Positions 14,168 to 20,759 of a stretch of 20,759 nt of DNA are shown here, piece by piece. The translations under genes were made by a program, and so were the position numbers. Location: positions 1 to 20,759 of the forward strand of contig JAEUSA010000071.1 of assembly GCA_016788945.1 (NCBI GenBank), in the 5' to 3' direction. A model generated the notes under the pieces. That model was not told the origin of the DNA, ran no database searches, and was given only the letters and a program-made list of their open reading frames with translations. The stretch is from Leptospiraceae bacterium (GTDB lineage: Bacteria; Spirochaetota; Leptospiria; Turneriellales; Turneriellaceae). Every line of letters starts with the position of its first letter. The first letter of the stretch is position 1.

Positions 14168-14192
14168 GGCAGGTGACCCGCCTCATTTCGGC
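14158..14192. terminator. 13-bp perfect hairpin between convergent genes
   Basis: GCCGAAATGAGGC pairs with GCCTCATTTCGGC around a nine-base loop. The stop codon of the upstream gene lies in the left arm. It sits between that gene and the convergent cyclase gene, so it may stop transcription from both sides. No clear T-run follows on either strand. Confidence 0.5.
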
Positions 14193-14204
14193 CGTTAGGT
14201 AAAA

Positions 14205-15614
14205 CTACATTACACTCAGTGCAAACGTCTCGATGGTGTTGCGCTTTCCCTTGAGGGTGAGCGAACCGACAATCTGCCATGCCTTTTCACGCAGCTTGGG
14301 GCACAGTTTGTCAAATACAGATTTCGAAATGACGATGTCACGGCCGAGGTCTTTGCTTGCGGACTCGAGCCGGGCGGCGGTGTTGACAGTATCGCCAAGG
14401 AATGTGAACTCTTGTCTATCCGGCGAGCCCACACGACCGGCAATAACCTCGCCGGCATGAATACCTAAGCCAATCTTGATCTCTTGATTGAGTTCTGCAG
14501 AAAGCTTTCTCGCTGCGACCACCATCTCGGCTGCTGCTCTAACTGCGCCGTCTGGGCCTATTTTGTCGTCAGTCAAACCGAATATGGCCAAAATTCCATC
14601 ACCGATAAACTTGTCGATTTCTCCCCCATGGCGATGGATAATCTCCACCATAACTGTGAAATACCGATTCATGAGAGCAACCAGCTCTTCTGGTGAAATA
14701 TTCTCCGAAAGGGTGGTGAAATTACGCACGTCAGCCATGAGTACGGTGACTTCGAGTTTTTCACCCGTAATCGCCTGATGGTTGTCAGCCAACAACCTCT
14801 CGGCGATACCTGGACTGACCATCTTCCCGAAAATTGATTGTATCTTTTGCTTTTCCTTGAGGCCCGCGATCATCGCGTTCGTGTAAGATGCAATATTGCC
14901 GAATTCATCGTTAGTCACTACGGGTACGCGTGCATTGAGGTTCCCCACCGATACTTCTTCGAGCGCTTGCGTCTGGTTCTTGAACAGGAGCTGAAGATTC
15001 CGCGCATACGCAACAATAACACTGATCAACAGCAGGAGTAATACGCCCATAACATAGACGATTTCCTTTAGAACCGATGGCCGGTAGTATTCAATCAAAC
15101 CCGGCTGTTGTGTTGCCAGCCACTTGAGGTCTTTGTTGACGACGAGAAAAATCGTCGCTGTGGACAAGAGCACGGCGAGAATTGTCACGGTCGAAATGCG
15201 CGTAATGATCGATGACCGCTCGCTTAATCCGATATGGCTTAGCGTCGCGCCGCGGAGCAATTGGCGTTGCTGGGCCAGATATGCCTGTACGGAAATAAAA
15301 AAACCCAAGGCCATGAAGCCTACCGCAGCCTTCAGGCCACTCGCCACCGGAAAATCGTAGTACACCCGGTTATAGGTCGTCAATCCGGCCGCCATGAAGA
15401 AGAACACAAAAAAATCCCGCAAAGGGGATTGAAGTAAGATTAGCCCTAATGCGAACCGGAAAAAAAGACCTGCAAAGAAAACAGCAGCAAGTTCTGCAGC
15501 GAATTTCGGCACCCCAAGGCCTTCAATGTATGGGCAAACGCTGCCGCCATAATAGACCAATACCAAGTACCCTGCCGCATACCAGCTGAGTATAAAAATA
15601 GTTTCCCGCTTCAT
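14205..15614 (-). CDS. Membrane class III adenylate cyclase with HAMP domain
   Basis: A 469-residue protein with about six N-terminal hydrophobic segments (1-205), a HAMP linker (about 206-258, ending NDEFGNIASYTNAMIAGL) and a class III nucleotidyl cyclase domain (about 285-460). Metal-binding aspartates are Asp295 (LMADVRNFT) and Asp339 (KFIGDGILAIFG). The adenine-specifying Lys335 and Asp408 (FLGDTV) and the transition-state pair Asn411 and Arg415 (NTAARLE) are all present, so it should make cAMP from ATP. The membrane part probably senses an envelope or lipid signal. It lies 40 bp after the outer-membrane barrel gene on the same strand. ATG with AAGG four bases upstream. Confidence 0.92.
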   Translation of the reverse strand: MKRETIFILSWYAAGYLVLVYYGGSVCPYIEGLGVPKFAAELAAVFFAGLFFRFALGLILLQSPLRDFFVFFFMAAGLTTYNRVYYDFPVASGLKAAVGFMALGFFISVQAYLAQQRQLLRGATLSHIGLSERSSIITRISTVTILAVLLSTATIFLVVNKDLKWLATQQPGLIEYYRPSVLKEIVYVMGVLLLLLISVIVAYARNLQLLFKNQTQALEEVSVGNLNARVPVVTNDEFGNIASYTNAMIAGLKEKQKIQSIFGKMVSPGIAERLLADNHQAITGEKLEVTVLMADVRNFTTLSENISPEELVALMNRYFTVMVEIIHRHGGEIDKFIGDGILAIFGLTDDKIGPDGAVRAAAEMVVAARKLSAELNQEIKIGLGIHAGEVIAGRVGSPDRQEFTFLGDTVNTAARLESASKDLGRDIVISKSVFDKLCPKLREKAWQIVGSLTLKGKRNTIETFALSVM

Positions 15615-15654
15615 GTACCTTAGTCGGCCATGAGGCGGGGCTATTACAAGGAAA

Positions 15655-16278
15655 TCAATATCGCGCGAGAGTTATCGCCAAGCCTGCGGTCGCCTGTGAG
15701 ACATTCGGGCTACCCGCATTGCCTATGAAATAGTCGTAACCACCATAAACACTGAGCGAAAGATGCTCGAGCAGACGCACTTCAACTTCGGCGAACGGCA
15801 TCGCGTTAAAGTAGGCATATTTGGTTCCGCTGGTGCGTGTGGTTCTATCGTGCGAGCCATAACCTGCGCCGGCGGCTTTCACGCCCAGCCCGACAATGAG
15901 CGGATCGAAACGCAGCAAGTATTCGCCGAAGAAACCAAAGCTGCCGGTTGATTCGCGTACATTCGATGAAAAGTTAGTCCGCCCGGTCATGGTGCCAATA
16001 GCACCTAACCGGAACGCATTGCCGAAGTGCACGAAGCCGCGCAGAGCAACCGACGCTGTGTCATTGAGCGAGCTGCCATTGCCATAGAGTGCAATCAGAC
16101 TGCCGCCGTAGCCGGTCATGCTTTCAAACAGGTAATGTCCGGTTTTGGGTTTTTCTGGCGTTGGGGCCGATGTGGTCGTAGGCGGTGTGGTCGTTTCCGC
16201 CGCATAAATCAGGCCGAAGTCTGGCGCTAAGGTGAGCATCAGGGCGATAGACAGGGGTTTTATGGTTCTCATACGCAT
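15655..16278 (-). CDS. Small outer-membrane beta-barrel protein
   Basis: A 207-residue protein. A signal peptide at 1-26 (cut near YAA) is followed by a Thr/Pro linker (about 28-45). The rest alternates polar and hydrophobic residues with many Gly, Tyr and Phe, as in eight-stranded outer-membrane barrels: GYGGSLIALYGNGS, ALRGFVHFGNAFRLGAIG, EYLLRFDPLIVGLGVKAAG, LSLSVYGGYDYFIG. The protein ends in ITLARY, a C-terminal aromatic consistent with recognition by the barrel-assembly machinery. No named family is certain. A palindrome and a tandem repeat lie just upstream. Confidence 0.72.
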   Translation of the reverse strand: MRMRTIKPLSIALMLTLAPDFGLIYAAETTTPPTTTSAPTPEKPKTGHYLFESMTGYGGSLIALYGNGSSLNDTASVALRGFVHFGNAFRLGAIGTMTGRTNFSSNVRESTGSFGFFGEYLLRFDPLIVGLGVKAAGAGYGSHDRTTRTSGTKYAYFNAMPFAEVEVRLLEHLSLSVYGGYDYFIGNAGSPNVSQATAGLAITLARY

Positions 16279-16293
16279 AGTTGACCTAAATAT

Positions 16294-16305
16294 ACCCTAT
16301 AGGGT
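16294..16305. promoter_or_regulatory. 12-bp palindrome upstream of the barrel gene
   Basis: ACCCTATAGGGT is a perfect palindrome 16 bp before the barrel gene start, followed on its far side by GGGTTCC repeated in tandem (16302-16308 and 16310-16316). It overlaps the likely promoter, so it could be an operator. The binding protein is unknown. Confidence 0.4.
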
Positions 16306-16350
16306 TCCAGGGTTCCGAAAAAAATTCCCCGCTCAATTACATTTTGCTGA

Positions 16351-16363
16351 CAGTAATTTACTG
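16351..16363. repeat. 13-bp palindrome after the TetR gene
   Basis: CAGTAATTTACTG is a perfect palindrome with one central base, 5 bp beyond the TetR gene stop. It is too tight for a good terminator loop, so it may be a protein-binding site or chance. Confidence 0.25.
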
Positions 16364-16367
16364 CGCA

Positions 16368-16940
16368 TCAGGCCGCCGCTTGACGAGCAATGCCGGCAAA
16401 GTTGGATTTCAGCTGTTTCAGATACCGCATATCCCGCGAGGCGCGGTAGAGCATCACGCAGCCGGTGTGTGCGATGAGAATTTGCTGCGCTATTTCACCG
16501 CCGCTTTTTCCTGAGGGATAATACTGCCGGTACGCCCTTTCTTGTATCGCAAGCCATTCGCGTTCCACTTCACGCAGCTTGGGAGTGAAGAATTTACGTT
16601 CATCGCCGTCGAGTTCGCTGGCAAAGGCAGTGAATGGGCAGCCAAAAAATTCTTGGCGCCGGGCAAGCAGCATCAGCGCCGAAGCCCAGTCGGCGAGGTA
16701 ATCACCGAATGAATCGCTGCGCGCCAGCAGCCTGTTCAGCATCGCGAATAATCCTTCTGCGCGCGAATCGAGGTATGCGAGGCCGAGGTCATTCTTAGAG
16801 CCGAAGTGGTAGTACAGCGCCGGCTTTTTGATGCCGCAGACCTCGGTGATTTTTTCCATGCCGGTGTTGTTAAACCCCTGCACATAGAACAGTTCGCCCG
16901 CCTTTAAGAGAATATTCTGTTTGGTACTAATCTGCTGCAC
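16368..16940 (-). CDS. TetR/AcrR-family transcription regulator
   Basis: A 190-residue regulator. The TetR helix-turn-helix lies at about 8-52, with TGMEKITEVCGIKKPALYYHFGSKNDL at 26-52 matching the family consensus. The C-terminal ligand region is mostly helical and resembles repressors that sense small hydrophobic molecules. The start is GTG, 3 bp after the stop of the acyltransferase gene, with GAGG only one base before it, so translational coupling is likely. A 12-bp TACCG-TT-CGGTA palindrome upstream of that gene is the probable target; autoregulation is inferred. Confidence 0.9.
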   Translation of the reverse strand: MQQISTKQNILLKAGELFYVQGFNNTGMEKITEVCGIKKPALYYHFGSKNDLGLAYLDSRAEGLFAMLNRLLARSDSFGDYLADWASALMLLARRQEFFGCPFTAFASELDGDERKFFTPKLREVEREWLAIQERAYRQYYPSGKSGGEIAQQILIAHTGCVMLYRASRDMRYLKQLKSNFAGIARQAAA

Positions 16941-16943
16941 GCC

Positions 16944-17657
16944 TCAGGCAGCTCCGCGTGGCCTGTCGTACAGAAAAGCATAACGCTCGGCATGGTGCCG
17001 GCGCATGTAGTCCTTAAACTCACCTAACTGGAATGCACAGGGATAACGGTCTCGACCCCAGAAATGCACCGGTTCACCGATGATCTGCCAGGGAATTCCG
17101 ACGCGGCGGTGGTATTTATAGACCAGCATTTCCATCTCGGCCAGCCCCAAGTATTCGCGTTCATCGCCCAAAAGGTCCATGGTCAGTCCGCGGATGAGAA
17201 AATCGAAGACAAATATCGATTTGTTGCGATCGATGCTGAATTTCTCGAGAGCGTCCTTGTCGACGGCGGTCCGCCAGCCATTAAAAGCATACCGGGTGTG
17301 TGGTGAGTCGAGATCGCGAATGATTTTTTCCACCGGTAAATCGTAACGCAGCTCAAGAGGCAGCCTGAACGCGGTGTCGGTCACTTCTTTAAGGATCAAT
17401 CCCCATGTACCGATTAACTGGCCGGTCTTGTGCCTGACGCCGCACACGCGTGCCTTGTGAAAGAATTCGCGCGATGGCCCGGCGATATCTTCTTCAGGAA
17501 TTCGGTAGGTACTGTCGGTGAATGCCTGGTTATATACCTTGAGGACAAATGCGTTAAACTCGGGTATCGTCTCTGTTCCCAAGAGCCAGAGTTCAAGATC
17601 GTCTTGCCGATCGAGTAATCGCGATTTTTCTCCGGAAATATTTGTCGCTTCGCTCAT
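16944..17657 (-). CDS. FeeM-like / PEP-CTERM-associated N-acyltransferase
   Basis: A 237-residue protein in the style of FeeM-type N-acyl amino acid synthases, related to GNAT and acyl-homoserine lactone synthases. Matching pieces are GQLIGTWGL (79-87), the following FRLPLE (97-102), and a C-terminal LVYKYHRRVGIPW (178-190) then IGEPVHFWGRDRYP (193-206), which parallels the G-I-x-x-x-x-I-G-x-P-V-x-x-x-G-R pattern of the family. Such enzymes join a fatty acyl group from acyl carrier protein to an amine. ATG at 17657 is preferred because AGGGG lies six bases upstream; the frame is open back to 17702. It is followed after 3 bp by a TetR gene. Assignment rests on motif memory and is moderate. Confidence 0.6.
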   Translation of the reverse strand: MSEATNISGEKSRLLDRQDDLELWLLGTETIPEFNAFVLKVYNQAFTDSTYRIPEEDIAGPSREFFHKARVCGVRHKTGQLIGTWGLILKEVTDTAFRLPLELRYDLPVEKIIRDLDSPHTRYAFNGWRTAVDKDALEKFSIDRNKSIFVFDFLIRGLTMDLLGDEREYLGLAEMEMLVYKYHRRVGIPWQIIGEPVHFWGRDRYPCAFQLGEFKDYMRRHHAERYAFLYDRPRGAA

Positions 17658-17711
17658 GTTATCCCCTTGAGAATTACCGCCTCGTACGCCCGTGTGCGGC
17701 AATTCTATGGT

Positions 17712-17740
17712 CCTGTACCTACCGTTCGGTATACTGTCAA
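17712..17740 (-). promoter_or_regulatory. Promoter of the acyltransferase/TetR operon with embedded operator
   Basis: Read on the minus strand, TTGACA (17740-17735) is a perfect -35 box and TACAGG (17717-17712) a weak -10 at exactly 17 bp. The palindrome TACCGTTCGGTA (17720-17731) lies wholly within the spacer. This is a typical site for TetR repression by blocking polymerase. The start codon is 55 bp downstream. Confidence 0.55.
17720..17731. promoter_or_regulatory. Candidate TetR operator
   Basis: TACCG-TT-CGGTA is a perfect inverted repeat of the kind recognised by TetR/AcrR repressors. It lies between the -35 and -10 boxes of the acyltransferase/TetR operon. Only this copy was seen near the locus. 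Confidence 0.55.
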
Positions 17741-17767
17741 GCGGTTATGCCTCCGCCGCGCTTGAGT

Positions 17768-18685
17768 TTATAATAATCCGACAATTTCTTCAGAGACCTG
17801 CCAAAGCTTCTTTGCCATGACGGCATCGTCCGCATCGCTGCGTGGCTTTGCGATATTGACGTCAGCAAAATATTCGCCGCTGATGCCAGCCACATCAGGG
17901 TGTACGGCCACGTAACATTGTGTCGCAGCCCCCTGTGCCACCGATTTGAGAAACAGAGGCCCAATAGCAGCGAACGCGGCATTCGCTACCGCAGGCATGT
18001 GCCGGCTCAGATTGGTTTTGATGACACCGGGGTGTACTGCGTTGGCGGTTTTTTTGGTACCGGCCAAGCGGCGCGAAAGCTCTTTTGCAAAAAGCAGGTT
18101 GGCCAGTTTCGACTGGCCATAGGCGCGCCAGGGACGATAGTTTTCGTCACCCGAAAGATTGTCGAATTCGATACCCACTTTGGGTGCCGCTGTATGCGCG
18201 GCGCTCGACAGCATCACCACGCGTCCTTCGTCGCTCAATAATTCGAGAATGCCTGTTACTAAAATGAAATGTCCGATGTGGTTGGTAAAAAACTGCAATT
18301 CGTAACCGTGTGATTTCTGCAGCTTCGGCAAAGCCATGATGCCTGCATTGCAGATGATGGCATCGATTTTTAATCCGTCTTTTTTGAGCGCGGCAACGCA
18401 TGAGTAAACAGACTTTGGTTCAGAAAGATCGCAGGCATACCCTTCGTGCGCACTGCCGAAGTCGATGAGTGCTCCATCGGCCTTTTCCACCGACCTTGCA
18501 GTACCAAGAATGCGGGCGCCGCGCAGCGCGAGCACACGCGCGGTTTCTTGACCGAGACCCGAATTACAGCCGGTAATCAGAATATTTTTCCCTTTCAGGT
18601 CAAGATTTGCCGTGACCTCTTCGGCGGTGGATGCATAACCGAAACCGTTTTTACCATTAGGTTTGAGCAGGCTTAAGAGTGACAT
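17768..18685 (-). CDS. Short-chain dehydrogenase/reductase, retinol dehydrogenase-like
   Basis: A 305-residue SDR. The NAD(P)-binding motif is TGCNSGLG at 38-45, NAG lies at 113-115, the catalytic Ser at about 161, and the YxxxK pair is Tyr189-Lys193 (YGQSK). The N-terminal GFGYASTAEEV and C-terminal ADVNIAKPRSDA match the WWOX/retinol-dehydrogenase-like group, which acts on lipophilic alcohols and ketones. The gene ends 27 bp before the promoter of the acyltransferase/TetR operon, in the same direction. Its own start diverges from msrB. A role with the acyltransferase is possible but unproven. Confidence 0.88.
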   Translation of the reverse strand: MSLLSLLKPNGKNGFGYASTAEEVTANLDLKGKNILITGCNSGLGQETARVLALRGARILGTARSVEKADGALIDFGSAHEGYACDLSEPKSVYSCVAALKKDGLKIDAIICNAGIMALPKLQKSHGYELQFFTNHIGHFILVTGILELLSDEGRVVMLSSAAHTAAPKVGIEFDNLSGDENYRPWRAYGQSKLANLLFAKELSRRLAGTKKTANAVHPGVIKTNLSRHMPAVANAAFAAIGPLFLKSVAQGAATQCYVAVHPDVAGISGEYFADVNIAKPRSDADDAVMAKKLWQVSEEIVGLL

Positions 18686-18821
18686 GCGCCCATCTTCTTA
18701 CGGGCCGCTGACGCAGCGACTGTAATATCGGTTTGCTCTGCGAACCGCAGGGTGAGCGGTTTCGGGCACAGCGCAGCGAAGTTAAATAGACATTATGCTC
18801 GGCAGATGATACATTGCCACT

Positions 18822-19181
18822 ATGAAGCTCAATAAGCTCACAGACGCCGAAGCGCGCGTTATACTCCATAAAGGCACCGAGTATCCGGGCACCGGTGAAT
18901 ACAACAAACATTATGAGACGGGAATTTACGTCTGTCGGCAATGCGAGGCGGAGCTCTATCGTTCAGATGATAAATTCGATTCGGGTTGCGGCTGGCCAAG
19001 CTTTGACGATGAGATTGACGGTGCGGTCAGACGCGTACCCGATGCCGATGGACGCCGCATAGAGATTGTCTGCGCCGCATGCGGTGGCCACCTCGGGCAT
19101 GTCTTTGAAGGCGAGCACTTCACCGCCAAGAATACGCGGCATTGCGTGAATTCAATTTCGTTGAAATTCCGTCCGGTATAA
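18822..19181 (+). CDS. msrB: Peptide-methionine (R)-S-oxide reductase
   Basis: A 119-residue MsrB. Zinc ligands are the two CXXC pairs Cys38/Cys41 and Cys84/Cys87. The motifs GCGWPSF (55-61) and GHLGHVF (89-95) are intact, and the catalytic cysteine is Cys108 in RHCVNSISL, where most family members have RYC(V/I)NS. It reduces methionine-R-sulfoxide using thioredoxin. Cys56 could be the resolving cysteine. It is a single-domain protein without a signal peptide, so probably cytoplasmic. The next gene follows after 16 bp. Confidence 0.94.
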   Translation: MKLNKLTDAEARVILHKGTEYPGTGEYNKHYETGIYVCRQCEAELYRSDDKFDSGCGWPSFDDEIDGAVRRVPDADGRRIEIVCAACGGHLGHVFEGEHFTAKNTRHCVNSISLKFRPV

Positions 19182-19197
19182 TCATACCATCCGCGGT

Positions 19198-19830
19198 ATG
19201 GAAAGCCCGCAACTCGACTATAGCCGCCGCGACTACCAAAAGCTAAAACAAGAAATACGGCCCGTGAATGATGCCGACCGGCGATTATTACGGACCTGGT
19301 TCGGTGGCCGCATCATCGCGACGGCGCTATTTCTTTTGGCGATTGCAGCATTGGTAGCTCTTGCAGGAACATTTGCTGTGAGCACCCTTCGGCGGCCAGA
19401 GCGAGAAACGTTTGTTCTCGCCATTTTGCTCGCAGCGGTACTCTTACTCTGCGGTATTTTTGTTTTGCTGGTCTGGGGATTAGTCTCTGCTTACCGGCTG
19501 ATCTCGGTCAAAACCAAAGTCGTGTACCGCGGGGTTGTTTCAGGGCTTTCCGATGCAGACGCACCGTCGGGAGGCTCACGCACGCAGATTTCCAGTTACT
19601 TTGTTTTTCTCGATGGTTTGCCCTTTAATATACCGAAATCGTGGTTACGCGAACTCAAAATCGGTGAAGAAATTGAAATGGAATGCTTCGAAACCAGCCG
19701 TGTAGCCGATATTCGTCAATTTGTTGGCGGTGCCGCGGTATCGATGCGCGCCAAAGATTCAGATAAAAAAACCGAAAGGGGTGTTGTATTGACATTTCTT
19801 AAGACGATCTTGGATTTTTTGAGTTTTTGA
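19198..19830 (+). CDS. Two-helix membrane protein of unknown function
   Basis: A 210-residue protein with two strong hydrophobic segments at about 38-62 and 72-101, giving a helical hairpin in the membrane. A soluble C-terminal part of about 110 residues follows (KVVYRGVVSGLSDADAP; SSYFVFLDGLPFNIPKSWLRELKIGEEIEME), beta-rich and resembling a small OB-like or PH-like module, though no family is certain. It lies 16 bp after msrB and may share its message. It converges on the DUF481-like gene. Confidence 0.7.
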   Translation: MESPQLDYSRRDYQKLKQEIRPVNDADRRLLRTWFGGRIIATALFLLAIAALVALAGTFAVSTLRRPERETFVLAILLAAVLLLCGIFVLLVWGLVSAYRLISVKTKVVYRGVVSGLSDADAPSGGSRTQISSYFVFLDGLPFNIPKSWLRELKIGEEIEMECFETSRVADIRQFVGGAAVSMRAKDSDKKTERGVVLTFLKTILDFLSF

Positions 19831-19876
19831 CCCTTGCACACCGACAAAAACCGCTGCCAATACCGCGGTTACAGAG

Positions 19877-20668
19877 TCAGAATTTGAACCGTATTCCGTT
19901 CGTGACGGAAAAAATGAAAGGAATAATCGGTACGATTGGACGCGATTCCCAAGCGGCGTTGAATGCCGTGGTGAAAGATAACTTTTCGAAAACGGCAAAT
20001 GCGAGGTTGAGATCGCCACTCACGCGGTGGAGTGTCTGGTCATAGTCGCGGTCATAACCGACCTGATAATAAATGACTGCATTCAGGTCGACGTTGTCCT
20101 TAATATGATAACGCGTGCCGAAATAGGTGGATGATTTCAGATAACGCGCATAGATCATGGGTTGGTTGGTGCGCACCGGGTCACGCCAGTCTTCCGATTC
20201 GAACATGGCCCCGGTGCCCACCGCAAGGTTGAGAGCATCGGTTTTCAGTATTCGCCAACGCGGGCCGGCACCGGCCAATAGACGCAACTGCAATCCGCGC
20301 GCTTCATCGTACTGGTATTGACCGTAGATTTCGGGGCTTACAGTATTTTTATGGAAAAATTGCGTGCGCGCATGCGTTGAGCCGAAGTTGACAACCTTGT
20401 TATCGTTGACGAACAGCAACTGATAATTGCTGATCAGCATATACAGGTGGTCGTCGCTGAAATAGCCGACATCACCCGTAAGCCCGCCGGTAAAAACCCG
20501 GGTTGGGGTTTGCAGATTGACTGTACGGTTATGATAAGCGAAGTTAGTGCCTATGTTCCCGAAGATGACTTTATTCTCAGGATGATCGAGCCTGATTTTC
20601 TCGACGTTAAAAATCTGCGCCGAAAGAGGCCATACCAGCACCAGAGAGATTGTACAAACACGAAACAA
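19877..20668 (-). CDS. DUF481-like outer-membrane beta-barrel protein
   Basis: A 263-residue protein whose signal peptide ends in PLSA before Gln18. The rest is typical outer-membrane barrel sequence, with alternating strands such as TGGLTGDVGYFSDDHLYML, LQLRLLAGAGPRWRIL, SSTYFGTRYHIKDNVDLNA and LNLAFAVFEKLSFTTAFNAA, and a C terminus in IRFKF whose final Phe fits the barrel-assembly signal. It resembles DUF481/YdiY-like proteins that appear under salt stress, but the match is by eye. The start is uncertain: TTG at 20668 has GAGG about 12 bases upstream; upstream codons stay open and would extend the signal peptide with basic residues. Confidence 0.7.
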   Translation of the reverse strand: MFRVCTISLVLVWPLSAQIFNVEKIRLDHPENKVIFGNIGTNFAYHNRTVNLQTPTRVFTGGLTGDVGYFSDDHLYMLISNYQLLFVNDNKVVNFGSTHARTQFFHKNTVSPEIYGQYQYDEARGLQLRLLAGAGPRWRILKTDALNLAVGTGAMFESEDWRDPVRTNQPMIYARYLKSSTYFGTRYHIKDNVDLNAVIYYQVGYDRDYDQTLHRVSGDLNLAFAVFEKLSFTTAFNAAWESRPIVPIIPFIFSVTNGIRFKF

Positions 20669-20740
20669 ATATCGTAATAGCCTCAGAAATATTACCCCCC
20701 TGTATTATCGTCATTATTTTAAGAATTATATAGTAGTAGT

Positions 20741-20759
20741 ATGTTTTGGCGGCTGAGCC
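20741..20759 (+). CDS. Possible 5' end of a gene running off the right edge
   Basis: An ATG at 20741 opens MFWRLS to the window edge, after an AT-rich stretch with a TAGTAGTAGT run. No ribosome-binding site is visible and only six codons are present, so this could be chance. Confidence 0.15.

Noticed and set aside
1..20759. CRISPR arrays, tRNA or rRNA genes, phage or toxin-antitoxin modules.
   Set aside because: No regularly spaced repeats, no tRNA-like folds with T-arm and acceptor, and no recognisable phage, toxin or antitoxin proteins were seen by eye.

Overview
The window reads as ordinary, gene-dense chromosome from a spirochaete of the order Leptospirales. The main clue is a secreted lipoprotein with a DUF1554-type domain, a family best known from Leptospira. 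Supporting clues are spirochaete-like lipoboxes, several predicted outer-membrane barrels (so a two-membrane envelope) and a class III adenylate cyclase. Base composition is about half G+C, higher than pathogenic Leptospira and closer to Turneriella or Leptonema. The genus is inference only.

Layout. (1) 1-2812: an uncertain partial frame at the left edge, a zinc-ribbon protein with a C-terminal membrane helix, a PrsW-type membrane protease, and a secreted PDZ-thioredoxin fusion that meets the protease gene tail to tail with no spacer. (2) 2842-4214: an apparently intact IS481-family insertion sequence with long imperfect inverted ends, lying between the PDZ-thioredoxin gene and rpmH. (3) 4306-5271: rpmH-rnpA-yidD, with a strongly structured rpmH-rnpA junction; yidC does not follow yidD. 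(4) 5275-10655: a GNAT acetyltransferase, a TPM-domain protein, a DUF418 membrane protein with an MFS transporter, a VOC protein with a membrane-anchored alpha/beta hydrolase, and a small Cys-rich lipoprotein. (5) 10720-14167: an RluA-family pseudouridine synthase, the DUF1554 lipoprotein, an operon of a secreted unknown, gloA and a GNAT enzyme, and another secreted unknown. (6) 14205-16278: a class III adenylate cyclase behind a small outer-membrane barrel gene. (7) 16368-18685: a TetR regulator, a FeeM-like N-acyltransferase and a short-chain dehydrogenase. (8) 18822-20759: msrB, a two-helix membrane protein and a DUF481-like outer-membrane protein.

How the genes work together. rpmH-rnpA-yidD supplies ribosomal protein L34, the RNase P protein and a membrane-insertion factor. 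Several genes fit defence against reactive metabolites: gloA detoxifies methylglyoxal, MsrB repairs oxidised methionine, and the PDZ-thioredoxin protein probably acts on envelope thiols. The most system-like unit is the TetR/N-acyltransferase pair. Its upstream region has a -35 box, a 12-bp TetR-like palindrome in the spacer and a -10 box, which suggests autoregulated production of an N-acylated product, possibly with the neighbouring dehydrogenase.

The two best candidates for something undescribed are the triloop-hairpin, cloverleaf-like element over the rnpA start and this acyltransferase locus. I saw no tRNA, rRNA, CRISPR array or phage genes.
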